From: Lysobacter sp.
Lineage (GTDB): Bacteria > Pseudomonadota > Gammaproteobacteria > Xanthomonadales > Xanthomonadaceae
NCBI GenBank assembly: GCA_008015835.1
Contig: SSGH01000006.1
Location: 62,001 to 126,000 of the forward strand
Direction of reading: 5' to 3'
Length of the DNA stretch: 64,000 nucleotides
Shown here: positions 16,329 to 24,326 of the stretch, one piece after another
How the letters are laid out: every line of letters begins with the position of its first letter
How positions within the stretch are numbered: the first letter of the stretch is position 1
The notes under the pieces: model-generated
Seen by the model: only the letters and a program-made list of their open reading frames with translations
What the model was told of the DNA's origin: nothing
Databases searched by the model: none
Program-made: the position numbers and the translations under genes

Positions 16329-18809
16329 TTACGCCGCGGCGCGATGCGCGCTGGGCGGCGCGGCGTCGTCTGCGCGATACCCGGCCGAGCGCAGTTCCCA
16401 CGACTCGAAGTCGTCGACCATGATCGTGTCGAGCGTCATCTCGCGCAGTTCTTCCAATTGCTTGCGTTCGTCGACCGTGATCCAACCTTCGCGGACGCCT
16501 TCATCGAGTTGCGCCGGGAATTCCAATGCTTCGATATCGCTGTTCTTCAGCGCCTTGAGGAATTTGCGCTCCACCGGCTCGGCCAGGATCATTTTCGGCA
16601 GATAGCTGTTCACGCGACCGGCGGGGTTGTTCTCGCAGGGTTCGAGGAACAGGCCTTCGGCCAAACGATCGCGCGCTTCGCACGGCGTCATCAGCAGACT
16701 CGCCGCGCGGTGGCCCAAACGATCGCTCGGCGCTTCGGCGCGACGGCCCCACGGAAAGATCAACAGCCACAGCAACCAACCGACCGGACGGATCGGGAAG
16801 TTGCGCAGCGCGCCGGACAGCGCCAGTTCGATCTTGTGGATCGCATCGTGGAACGCCCACGCGAGCAGCGGATGATCCGCCGCCGGGCGGCCCTGATCTT
16901 CGTAACGCTTGAGCATCGCGCTGGCGATGTAGAGCTGGCTCAGCACGTCGCCCAAACGGCCCGACAAGGATTCCTTGAACTTCAGCTTGCCGCCGAGCAG
17001 CAGCATCGAGGTGTCGGCCATCACCGCCAACGCGGCGGAATAACGATCGAGCTTGCGATAGAAACGCTTGGTGTAATCGCCGCCCGGCGCCGCGCCCACG
17101 TAAGAACCGCTGAAGCCGAACCACCAACTGCGCACCGCGTTCGAGAGCGCGTAGCTGATGTGGCCGAACAGCGCACCGTCGAATTGTTCGAGGCGCTGCT
17201 TCGGATCCTCCAACTGCGCCGACTTCATCTCCTTCATCACCCACGGATGGCAGAGAATCGCGCCTTGCCCGAAGATCATCAGGCTGCGCGTCATGATGTT
17301 CGCGCCTTCCACCGTGATCGCGATCGGCGTCGCCTGCCAAGCGCGGCCGGCGTAGTTGCGCGGGCCGAGGATGATGCCCTTGCCGCCGTGGACGTCCATC
17401 ACGTCGCGCGAGACTTCGCGGCCCATTTCGGTGCAGTGATATTTCGCGATGGTGGACGGCACCGCCGGGTTCTCGCCGCGCGCCACAGCGGCGGCGGTGG
17501 CTTCCGACAGCGCGCTCGCGGCGTAAGCGCGGCCAGCGATGCGCGCCAACGCTTCTTCCACGCCCTCGAAGCGGCCGACCGACAAACCGAACTGCTTGCG
17601 GATGCGCGCGTACGCGCCCGTCGCGATCGCGCCCATCTTCGCGCCGCCGCTGGCGGTGGACGGCAGCGTGATCGAGCGGCCGATCGACAGACATTCCATC
17701 AGCATGCGCCAGCCTTGACCGGCGTAGTCTTCGCCGCCGATCAACTGACTCAGCGGAACGAACACGTCCTTACCGCGCACCGGGCCGTTCTGGAACGGCG
17801 TGTTGAGCGGGAAATGACGGCGACCGATCTCCAGCCCCTCGGCGTCGCGCGGCACCAGCGCCAGCGAGATGCCGATGTCTTTCTTGTCGCCGAGCAAGCC
17901 GTCGGGGTCGTACATGCGGAACGCGACGCCGATCAGTGTCGCCACCGGCGCCAACGTGATGTAGCGCTTATTGAGCGTTAGCCGAATGCCCAGCACCTTC
18001 GCGCCGTTCCATTCGCCGGTGCAGACGATGCCGTAGTCGGGAATCGAGGTGGCGTCGGAGCCGGCGAACGGGCCGGTCAGCGCGAAGCACGGAATTTCGC
18101 GGCCATCGGCCAGACGCGGCAGGTAGTAGCGCTTCTGATCTTCGGTGCCGTAGTGCATCAGCAGTTCGGCCGGACCGAGCGAGTTGGGCACGCCCACGGT
18201 GGAGCTGAGCACGGAAGACACCGGCGCGAGCTTCTGAATCACTTTGTGGTTCATCAGCGCCGAGAAGCCCAAACCGCCGTATTCCTTCGGAATGTTCAGG
18301 CCGAAGAATTTGTGCTGCTTCACGTAGTCCCAAATCTGCGGCGGCAGGTCGGCGAGAACGTGGGTGATCTCCCAATCGTTCGTCATCCGACACAGTTCTT
18401 CGCACGGGCCGTCGAGGAACGCTTGCTCTTCCGCGCTCAACTGCGGCTTGGGCTGCGTGAGCAATTTGTTCCAGTCGGGTTTGCCGGAGAACAGTTCGCC
18501 TTCGAAACCGACGGTGCCCGATTCCAGCGCGGTGCGCTCGGTGTCCGACAGCGGCGGCAGCAGCTTGGTGTAGAACTTCAGCAGCGTCGAGGTGATCAGC
18601 CATTTGCGCAGCGGCGCGATCAGCAGCGGGAACGCGACCAAGCCGGCCAACGCGGCGGCGACGATCGTCGCGGTCTTATTCGCGCCGCCCAGCCAACAGG
18701 CGACGAGCGCGGTGGCGATGATCGCGACGCAGACGGCCAACCGTACGCGGTGATACGCGCAGATGGCGCAAGCGAGAACGATAGCGAGAAAAGGAAGTGC
18801 GATGCTCAT
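16329..18809 (-). CDS. fadE: Long-chain acyl-CoA dehydrogenase, FadE type
   Basis: First oxidation step of fatty-acid beta-oxidation. The 826-residue length and an N-terminal hydrophobic segment (residues 1-75, three helices) match the membrane-associated FadE rather than the roughly 380-residue ACADs. The ACAD core reads NIPKEYGGLGFSALMNHKVI, CFALTGPFAGSDATSIPDYG, MDVHGGKGIILGPRNY and AITVEGANIMTRSLMIFGQG (substrate/FAD loop). The C-terminal DUF1974-like part follows. ATG at 18809 (MSIALPFLAI). A terminator follows it, and it is transcribed away from a TetR gene with a palindromic promoter between them. Confidence 0.93.
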   Translation of the reverse strand: MSIALPFLAIVLACAICAYHRVRLAVCVAIIATALVACWLGGANKTATIVAAALAGLVAFPLLIAPLRKWLITSTLLKFYTKLLPPLSDTERTALESGTVGFEGELFSGKPDWNKLLTQPKPQLSAEEQAFLDGPCEELCRMTNDWEITHVLADLPPQIWDYVKQHKFFGLNIPKEYGGLGFSALMNHKVIQKLAPVSSVLSSTVGVPNSLGPAELLMHYGTEDQKRYYLPRLADGREIPCFALTGPFAGSDATSIPDYGIVCTGEWNGAKVLGIRLTLNKRYITLAPVATLIGVAFRMYDPDGLLGDKKDIGISLALVPRDAEGLEIGRRHFPLNTPFQNGPVRGKDVFVPLSQLIGGEDYAGQGWRMLMECLSIGRSITLPSTASGGAKMGAIATGAYARIRKQFGLSVGRFEGVEEALARIAGRAYAASALSEATAAAVARGENPAVPSTIAKYHCTEMGREVSRDVMDVHGGKGIILGPRNYAGRAWQATPIAITVEGANIMTRSLMIFGQGAILCHPWVMKEMKSAQLEDPKQRLEQFDGALFGHISYALSNAVRSWWFGFSGSYVGAAPGGDYTKRFYRKLDRYSAALAVMADTSMLLLGGKLKFKESLSGRLGDVLSQLYIASAMLKRYEDQGRPAADHPLLAWAFHDAIHKIELALSGALRNFPIRPVGWLLWLLIFPWGRRAEAPSDRLGHRAASLLMTPCEARDRLAEGLFLEPCENNPAGRVNSYLPKMILAEPVERKFLKALKNSDIEALEFPAQLDEGVREGWITVDERKQLEELREMTLDTIMVDDFESWELRSAGYRADDAAPPSAHRAAA

Positions 18810-18962
18810 GGCGATAGCTCGTATGTGCGTGCCGCGACCGTAGATTAAGACCAAGCCCCCGCGATGGGGGGATCGACATGGGTTCGGACCCGACCGCGCG
18901 ACGCACGGCGTTCAGCCAGCCGGGAATGCCTTTTCGCCGGCGGCGGCCCGTCGCTGAGCCCG

Positions 18963-19000
18963 AACCATACGCCGAAGTATCGATACGCCGGCGCATGGTT
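18963..19000. promoter_or_regulatory. 38-bp imperfect palindrome, candidate TetR operator
   Basis: The sequence from AACCATACGCCG through the centre GTATCGATAC to CGGCGCATGGTT is identical to its reverse complement at 32 of 38 positions. It lies inside the proposed fadE promoter, between -35 and -10. A ninefold match to one arm (CGTATGGTT, 19095-19103) recurs just before tetR. Confidence 0.72.
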
Positions 19001-19005
19001 GTCAA
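18976..19005 (-). promoter_or_regulatory. Candidate fadE promoter
   Basis: On the minus strand, TTGACA (19005-19000), an 18-nt spacer and GATACT (18981-18976). The spacer is filled by the palindrome, so a protein bound there would block polymerase. The leader to fadE would be about 160 nt. Confidence 0.6.
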
Positions 19006-19114
19006 TGCTGGGGGCGACCCGGGACGCTCCGCTCGTCGGCGACCCGCTTCGCGGGCGCTCACGAGCTCATTCACGATACTATTCCGCACCGCTCCGTATG
19101 GTTACACTAGCGAG

Positions 19115-19741
19115 ATGACAGACACCGCCGCGAAGCCCGAGCGTACCGGGCGGCTCAGCGCCGACGATTGGGCGCAGGCCGCACTCGATTTGATCGCCGA
19201 ACAAGGCGTCGCCGCCGTCGCGGTGGAGCCGCTCGCGCGCCGACTGGGCGTGACGAAAGGCAGCTTCTACTGGCATTTCCCGTCGCGCGAAGCGCTGCTG
19301 GCGGCCGCGCTGGAGCGTTGGGAAACGGTCGAGCAGGAAACCGTCTTCGGCCAGCTCGAAGCGGTCGCCGACCCGCGGCAACGCCTGCGCGCGCTGTTCC
19401 AACTGGTCGCGCACGAAGTGAAGTCGCACGTCATCTACAGCGAACTGCTCAAAGCGCTCGACCACCCGGCGGTGAAGCCGGTGATCGGCCGCGTCTCCGA
19501 GCGCCGCTTGGACTATCTCGCCGCCTCGTTCCGTCAAGCCGGGCTCGCCCGCACCGAGGCGCAGCATCGCGCGCGCTTGGCGTACGCCGCTTACGTCGGT
19601 TTTCTGCAACTGAGCCTGCAACTGCAGCACCCGCGTTTGAATCACGACGAGTTCGAATCCTACGTCGAACACGTGATGGCCACGCTGATTCCGCCCCTCG
19701 TTTCCCCCACCGCATCGGCGCCCAGCGCCGCACGAGTCTGA
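19115..19741 (+). CDS. TetR-family regulator, divergent from fadE
   Basis: 208 residues. The N-terminal helix-turn-helix is ALDLIAEQGVAAVAVEPLAR followed by RLGVTKGSFYWHFPSREALL, the TetR DNA-recognition signature. The remainder is helical and would bind a ligand; given the divergent fadE, an acyl-CoA or fatty acid is plausible but inferred. ATG at 19115 (MTDTAAKPERTGRLSA). A possible -10 TACACT at 19103-19108 would place the start site at or very near the ATG, so the message may be leaderless. pckG follows 10 nt downstream and may be co-transcribed. Confidence 0.85.
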   Translation: MTDTAAKPERTGRLSADDWAQAALDLIAEQGVAAVAVEPLARRLGVTKGSFYWHFPSREALLAAALERWETVEQETVFGQLEAVADPRQRLRALFQLVAHEVKSHVIYSELLKALDHPAVKPVIGRVSERRLDYLAASFRQAGLARTEAQHRARLAYAAYVGFLQLSLQLQHPRLNHDEFESYVEHVMATLIPPLVSPTASAPSAARV

Positions 19742-19751
19742 GAACCGCCGC

Positions 19752-21563
19752 ATGAATGCGATCGCCGCAACGCCGCCCGCCCCGACCACGCACGCCGAAC
19801 TGCTCGATTGGGTCGACCGCGTCGCTCGCCTGACCCGTCCGGACGCCGTGCACTGGTGCGACGGCAGCGCGGCCGAAAACGCCGCCTTGATCGAGAAGAT
19901 GCAGGCCGACGGCACCTTGCTCGCGCTGAACCCCGAGACGCATCCGAATTGCTGGCTGCACCGCTCGCACCCGGACGATGTGGCGCGCGTCGAACACCTG
20001 ACCTTCGTCTGCACGTCGCACGCCGACGATGCCGGCCCGAACAACCACTGGATGGCGCCCGACGAGGGCCACGACACGATGGATCGCTTGTTCGAAGGCT
20101 GCATGACCGGGCGCACGATGTACGTGATTCCCTACTGCATGGGGCCGATCGACTCGCCGCTGTCGCGCTGCGGCGTGGAGATCACCGACTCGCCGTACGT
20201 CGTCGCCAACATGCGGATCATGACCCGCATGGGTGCGGCGGCGCTGGCGCGGATCGAACGCGAAGGCCGCCAAGGCGGCGCGTTCGTGAAAGGCCTGCAT
20301 TCGATCGGCGAGCTCGACCCGAACCGCCGTTTCATCATGCATTTCCCGGAAGAATTGACGATCAAATCGTTCGGCTCGGGCTACGGCGGCAACGCCTTGC
20401 TCGGCAAGAAATGCCACGCGCTGCGCATCGCGTCGTATCAAGCGCGCCGCGAAGGCTGGCTGGCCGAACACATGCTGATTCTGGGCATCGAGAATCCGCA
20501 GGGCGAGACGCATTACATCGCCGCCGCGTTCCCCAGCGCCTGCGGCAAAACCAATCTGGCCATGCTGATTCCGCCGGAAGGCTATCGCCGCGACGGTTGG
20601 AAGGTCTGGACCATCGGCGACGACATTTGCTGGATGCGCCCAGGCGACGACGGTCGCTTGTACGCGATCAATCCGGAGGCCGGCTTCTTCGGCGTGGCGC
20701 CGGGCACCTCGCGCACATCGAACCCGAATGCGCTGGCGACGATCCAACGCGACACCATCTTCACCAACGTCGCGGTGACCGCCGACCGCCAGCCCTGGTG
20801 GGAGGGCTTGGATGGCGGCGTGCCCGTCTTCGATTGGCGCGGCCATGACTACGATTGCAATCACCCGAACCGCGGGCCGGCCGCGCATCCGAACTCGCGC
20901 TTCACGGTGAGCGCGAAACAGTGCCCGTCGTATTCGCCGCATGCCGAGGATCCGCAGGGCGTGCCGATCAGCGCGATTGTTTTCGGCGGCCGCCGCGCTT
21001 CGCTGGTGCCGCTGGTGTTCGAGGCGCGCGATTGGACCCACGGCGTGCTGATCGGCGCGGCGATGGGCTCGGAAACCACCGCCGCCGCCACCGGCGCGGT
21101 GGGCGTGATGCGCCGCGACCCGATGGCGATGAAGCCGTTCTGCGGCTACAACTTCGCCGACTATTTCGCGCATTGGTTGTCGTTCGACAACGCAGCCGCA
21201 CTGCCGAAGCCGGCTCTTCCGAAAATTTTCCACGTCAACTGGTTCCGCAAAGGCGACGACGGCAAATTCCTGTGGCCGGGCTTCGGCGACAACCTGCGCG
21301 TGTTGGAGTGGATGATCGGGCGCGTGAAAGGCGAGGCCGATGCGACCCCGACGCCGATCGGCGCGCTGCCGCGCGCGGAGGACGTGAACCTCGATGGCCT
21401 GTCGCTGAGCGACGAAGCCCGCGCCAAGCTGTTCGGGTTCGATGCGGACGCGTGGCGCGAGGAGTTCGTCGGGATCGGCGAGTATCTCGACGAATACGGC
21501 CCGCGAATGCCGGCCGCGCTGAAAGCCGAACAGGCCCGCATCCTGGCCGAATTGGGCGGTTGA
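19752..21563 (+). CDS. pckG: Phosphoenolpyruvate carboxykinase (GTP)
   Basis: Converts oxaloacetate and GTP to PEP, CO2 and GDP, the entry step of gluconeogenesis. The GTP-type P-loop PSACGKTNL is at residues 261-269, with the reactive Cys264. Other signatures: NPNCWLHRSHP-like substrate loop (written ETHPNCWLHRSHPDDVARVE), KSFGSGYGGNALLGKKC, and kinase-2 region TIGDDICWM. The 603-residue length is standard. It lies 10 nt after tetR; linkage of gluconeogenesis and beta-oxidation control would make sense when fatty acids are the carbon source, but this is inference. Confidence 0.96.
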   Translation: MNAIAATPPAPTTHAELLDWVDRVARLTRPDAVHWCDGSAAENAALIEKMQADGTLLALNPETHPNCWLHRSHPDDVARVEHLTFVCTSHADDAGPNNHWMAPDEGHDTMDRLFEGCMTGRTMYVIPYCMGPIDSPLSRCGVEITDSPYVVANMRIMTRMGAAALARIEREGRQGGAFVKGLHSIGELDPNRRFIMHFPEELTIKSFGSGYGGNALLGKKCHALRIASYQARREGWLAEHMLILGIENPQGETHYIAAAFPSACGKTNLAMLIPPEGYRRDGWKVWTIGDDICWMRPGDDGRLYAINPEAGFFGVAPGTSRTSNPNALATIQRDTIFTNVAVTADRQPWWEGLDGGVPVFDWRGHDYDCNHPNRGPAAHPNSRFTVSAKQCPSYSPHAEDPQGVPISAIVFGGRRASLVPLVFEARDWTHGVLIGAAMGSETTAAATGAVGVMRRDPMAMKPFCGYNFADYFAHWLSFDNAAALPKPALPKIFHVNWFRKGDDGKFLWPGFGDNLRVLEWMIGRVKGEADATPTPIGALPRAEDVNLDGLSLSDEARAKLFGFDADAWREEFVGIGEYLDEYGPRMPAALKAEQARILAELGG

Positions 21564-21573
21564 GGGCTGGAAC

Positions 21574-21601
21574 TTACGGCGGCCGGGCGCGGCTGCCGTA
21601 A
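21574..21601 (+). terminator. Hairpin after pckG
   Basis: TTACGGC-GGCC and GGC-T-GCCGTAA form an interrupted stem around GGGCGC, 11 nt after the pckG stop. It has no long U-tract, so termination strength is uncertain. Confidence 0.55.
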
Positions 21602-21637
21602 AATCGACACCCCCAACGCCCGCCCACGAAGAGCGCG

Positions 21638-23227
21638 ATGTCGAACAAGCAACAAGCGCTCTGGCAGCAGGGCCAACGCCATACCGAACGGAAACAGTGG
21701 CGGCAGGCCGCAGCCGCGTACGAAGCGCTCCTCGAACACGACCCGACCGTCCTGCCGGCGTGGCTCGAACTGTCCAGCGCGGAAGAAGCGCTCGACGGTT
21801 ATCGCAAGGCCTACCATGCGGTGCTGCGCGCGGCGCGCATCGACGGCGCGCCGCCGATGGCGGGCATGGCGGTCGCGCGGCGTTTGCGCCGGTTCGAAGC
21901 GATCCCGGAATTCTTGGCCTACATCGAACGCACGAACCTACCCGCGCGCGTGCCGCCGGAAAAATTGATCGACTTAGCGTCGTTTCTCACCAGCGCCGGC
22001 GTTCACGACAAACCGCTGACGTGGATCGAGCACGCGCTCAAGCTACGGCCGAATTTGCCCGAGGCGCACAACCTCCACGGGCTGGTGCTGATGTTCGCCG
22101 GTCGTTCGCAGGAGTCGGCGGCGGCGTTCGAGCGCGCCCTGGCGCTGCGCCCCCATTACGCCGCGGTGTATTCGGTGCTGTCGCGCGTGGCGAACATCGG
22201 CCCGGACCATCATCACGTCGATCGCTTGCGCGAATTGCTGACGCAGCCGGGGCTTTCGGCGAAGGACGAGGGACATCTCGCCTATGCCTTGCACAACGAG
22301 CTGCACGAACTGGGCGATGTCGACGGCGCCTGGGACGCGTTGATGCGCGGCTGTCGCGCGCGGCGACAAGAACAGCCGTTCGACCCGGTCGAGAACGCTG
22401 CGATGTTCGACGCCTTGCGCCGCGTGTTCGATGCCGCTTTCGTGCGCGAGACCGCACCGAACGTCGCCGCACCCGGGGATCCGACGCCGATTTTCATCGT
22501 CGGCTTGCACCGCAGCGGCACCACGCTGTTGGAACGCATTCTCTCCGGCCACCCGGACGTCGCCGATGCCGGCGAAACCTATACGTTCACCACGCAACTG
22601 CGCTACGCGGCCGACCATTTCTGCAAACTGGTGACCGACCGCACCATCGTCGAGCGCGCGCCGAATTTCGATTACGCCGCGATCGCCCGCGGCTTCCTCA
22701 CCGCGATGCGCACGCGCAGCCGCGGCCGCGCCTTCGTCACCGAAAAACAGAACCCGAATTTCATCGTACTCGGCCCGATCGCCAAAGCGCTGCCCCAGGC
22801 GCGGCTGCTGCATATGCGCCGCGACCCCGCGGACACCTGCTTCTCGAACTTGCGCACGCTGTTCACGCACGAGGCCGGGTATTCCTACGACCCGGTCCAA
22901 ATGGCCGACTACTGCAAGGCGTATCGCGATTTGATGGCGCATTGGCGCGAGGCCATGCCCGACCGCGTGTTCGACATCGACTACGACGCCATGGTGCAAG
23001 ATCCGGACGGTCAGGCGCGGCGCATCGTGGCGCACTGCGGCTTGGCCGATCGCGAGGAGACGCGCGAGGACATGCTGCGCGTGGAGCGACGCAGCGGCAT
23101 GGTCGCCACCGCCAGCTCCAACCAAGTCCGCCAGGGCATCCTGACCAATCGCGGCGGGGTGTGGAAACGCTACGAGCGCCACCTGGGCCCGATGCTGGAC
23201 CGGCTCGCCGCGCACGGCTTGGCCTGA
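21638..23227 (+). CDS. TPR-containing sulfotransferase, 529 aa
   Basis: The first half contains TPR-like helices (ALWQQGQRHTERKQWRQAAA; LPEAHNLHGLVLMFAGRSQE with the following AAAFERALALRPHYAAVYSV). The second half is a sulfotransferase domain with the PAPS loop PIFIVGLHRSGTTLLERILS starting near residue 285 and the 3'-phosphate segment RLLHMRRDPADTCFSNLR. Proteins of this architecture are common in Proteobacteria; acceptors are unknown, possibly proteins recognised through the TPRs. ATG at 21638. No signal peptide. It is the second sulfotransferase within 10 kb. Confidence 0.87.
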   Translation: MSNKQQALWQQGQRHTERKQWRQAAAAYEALLEHDPTVLPAWLELSSAEEALDGYRKAYHAVLRAARIDGAPPMAGMAVARRLRRFEAIPEFLAYIERTNLPARVPPEKLIDLASFLTSAGVHDKPLTWIEHALKLRPNLPEAHNLHGLVLMFAGRSQESAAAFERALALRPHYAAVYSVLSRVANIGPDHHHVDRLRELLTQPGLSAKDEGHLAYALHNELHELGDVDGAWDALMRGCRARRQEQPFDPVENAAMFDALRRVFDAAFVRETAPNVAAPGDPTPIFIVGLHRSGTTLLERILSGHPDVADAGETYTFTTQLRYAADHFCKLVTDRTIVERAPNFDYAAIARGFLTAMRTRSRGRAFVTEKQNPNFIVLGPIAKALPQARLLHMRRDPADTCFSNLRTLFTHEAGYSYDPVQMADYCKAYRDLMAHWREAMPDRVFDIDYDAMVQDPDGQARRIVAHCGLADREETREDMLRVERRSGMVATASSNQVRQGILTNRGGVWKRYERHLGPMLDRLAAHGLA

Positions 23228-23420
23228 ACGACCGGCTCGCCACGGTTCGCCGAGGCGTCCCGTCGACCCAAACGCACCGCTGCCGCGACCGCCCGAGATT
23301 CGCCTCGGCGGGAAAGTTTGATCCGGATCGTGATGCGAGCCCCATGCTGTGCGCTATCGTCCGCCAGCTTGTCCCTCCGCGTCCCGTCGCGCCCTCGAAT
23401 TCGCCCGCTCCGGAGCCCGT

Positions 23421-24080
23421 ATGCCCGTCACCGTCCATCCCGCGTTCGCTGTGCCCTTCGGAGAGGCGTATCACCCCGATCCGGCGGCCTTGAACGCGAA
23501 GCTGCGTGCGCTGATTCTCGAGTTGGAGGCGATGGGCGCGGGCTATCGCAATCCCGACCCGGTGGTGCACCAGCCCGAGGGGCTGTTCGAGAGCGAATTC
23601 GAGTTCTTCGCCCGTGAGGAGCCCTGCGTGCAGGAGCTGCGGCAGTGGGTGTGGCCTTCGCTCGCCGAGTTCATCCGCAGCATCAACCCGACCGTGGCCG
23701 AGAACCCGGCCGGGCTGCGCATCGCCAGTCAAACCTGGTTCCACGTGACCCGCGACGGCGGCTATTTCGGCTACCACAATCATCCGATGGCGAGCTGGTC
23801 GGGCGTCTACTGCGTGTCCGATGGCGACCCCGACCCCGCGCGCTCCAACAACGGTTGCTTGGTGTTCCCGCATCCGTTGACCGCCGGCAACGCGTTCATC
23901 GACGCCGCGAATTCCACCCTGCGTTGGCCCTTCACCCAAGGCAATTTCACGTTGAAGCTGCGCCCCGGGCAGTTGGTGTTTTTCCCGTCCTGGATCGGTC
24001 ATTACGTCACGCCCTATCACGGCAAAGGCCAGCGCATCACCATCGCCTTCAACGCCTGGTTCAAGCGCGAAGAACCGTAG
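23421..24080 (+). CDS. Putative 2OG-Fe(II) oxygenase, TIGR02466-like
   Basis: 219 residues. The dioxygenase core reads LRIASQTWFHVTRDGGYFGY, then HNHPMASWSGVYCVSDGDPD, and the C-terminal LVFFPSWIGHYVTPYHGKGQ with RITIAFNAWF, giving candidate metal ligands H (YHNHP), D and H (SWIGHYVTP) and an Arg for 2-oxoglutarate. TIGR02466 proteins are described as putative 2OG oxygenases without known substrates. ATG at 23421 (MPVTVHPAFA). The TAG stop (24078-24080) belongs to the left arm of an inverted-repeat element. Confidence 0.8.
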   Translation: MPVTVHPAFAVPFGEAYHPDPAALNAKLRALILELEAMGAGYRNPDPVVHQPEGLFESEFEFFAREEPCVQELRQWVWPSLAEFIRSINPTVAENPAGLRIASQTWFHVTRDGGYFGYHNHPMASWSGVYCVSDGDPDPARSNNGCLVFPHPLTAGNAFIDAANSTLRWPFTQGNFTLKLRPGQLVFFPSWIGHYVTPYHGKGQRITIAFNAWFKREEP

Positions 24081-24190
24081 AGCGGAGCGCAGCCCCGCTG
24101 AATACGCCGACGCTGCATCTTCAGGATTTCGACGTCATCGCGTGCGGCGCGATCGATGGCAAGGCTGAGCGGAGCTGCGCTCCGCTCTAC
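24077..24190. repeat. Second copy of the GTAGAGCGGAGC inverted repeat
   Basis: Left arm 24077-24099 and right arm 24168-24190 are 23 bp and differ at one position; the spacer is 68 nt, longer than the 23 nt of the copy at 5873-5941. The right arm is identical to the right arm of that copy. The left arm supplies the stop codon of the upstream oxygenase gene. Confidence 0.9.
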
Positions 24191-24274
24191 GTACGGGCGA
24201 AGACAACGAGCCGATCGGGACATATCGTCGCCGCCGCGCACCGAAATCCGCATCTCATCCCGTATTGCGCGCAT

Positions 24275-24300
24275 AAAAAACGGCCCCCTTTCGGGGGCCG
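24275..24300 (-). terminator. Rho-independent terminator of the TonB receptor gene
   Basis: On the minus strand CGGCCCCC-GAAA-GGGGGCCG is followed by TTTTTT, 26 nt after the stop codon. Confidence 0.95.
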
Positions 24301-24326
24301 TCTTCTTCAAGCGCTTGGCGAAACGA

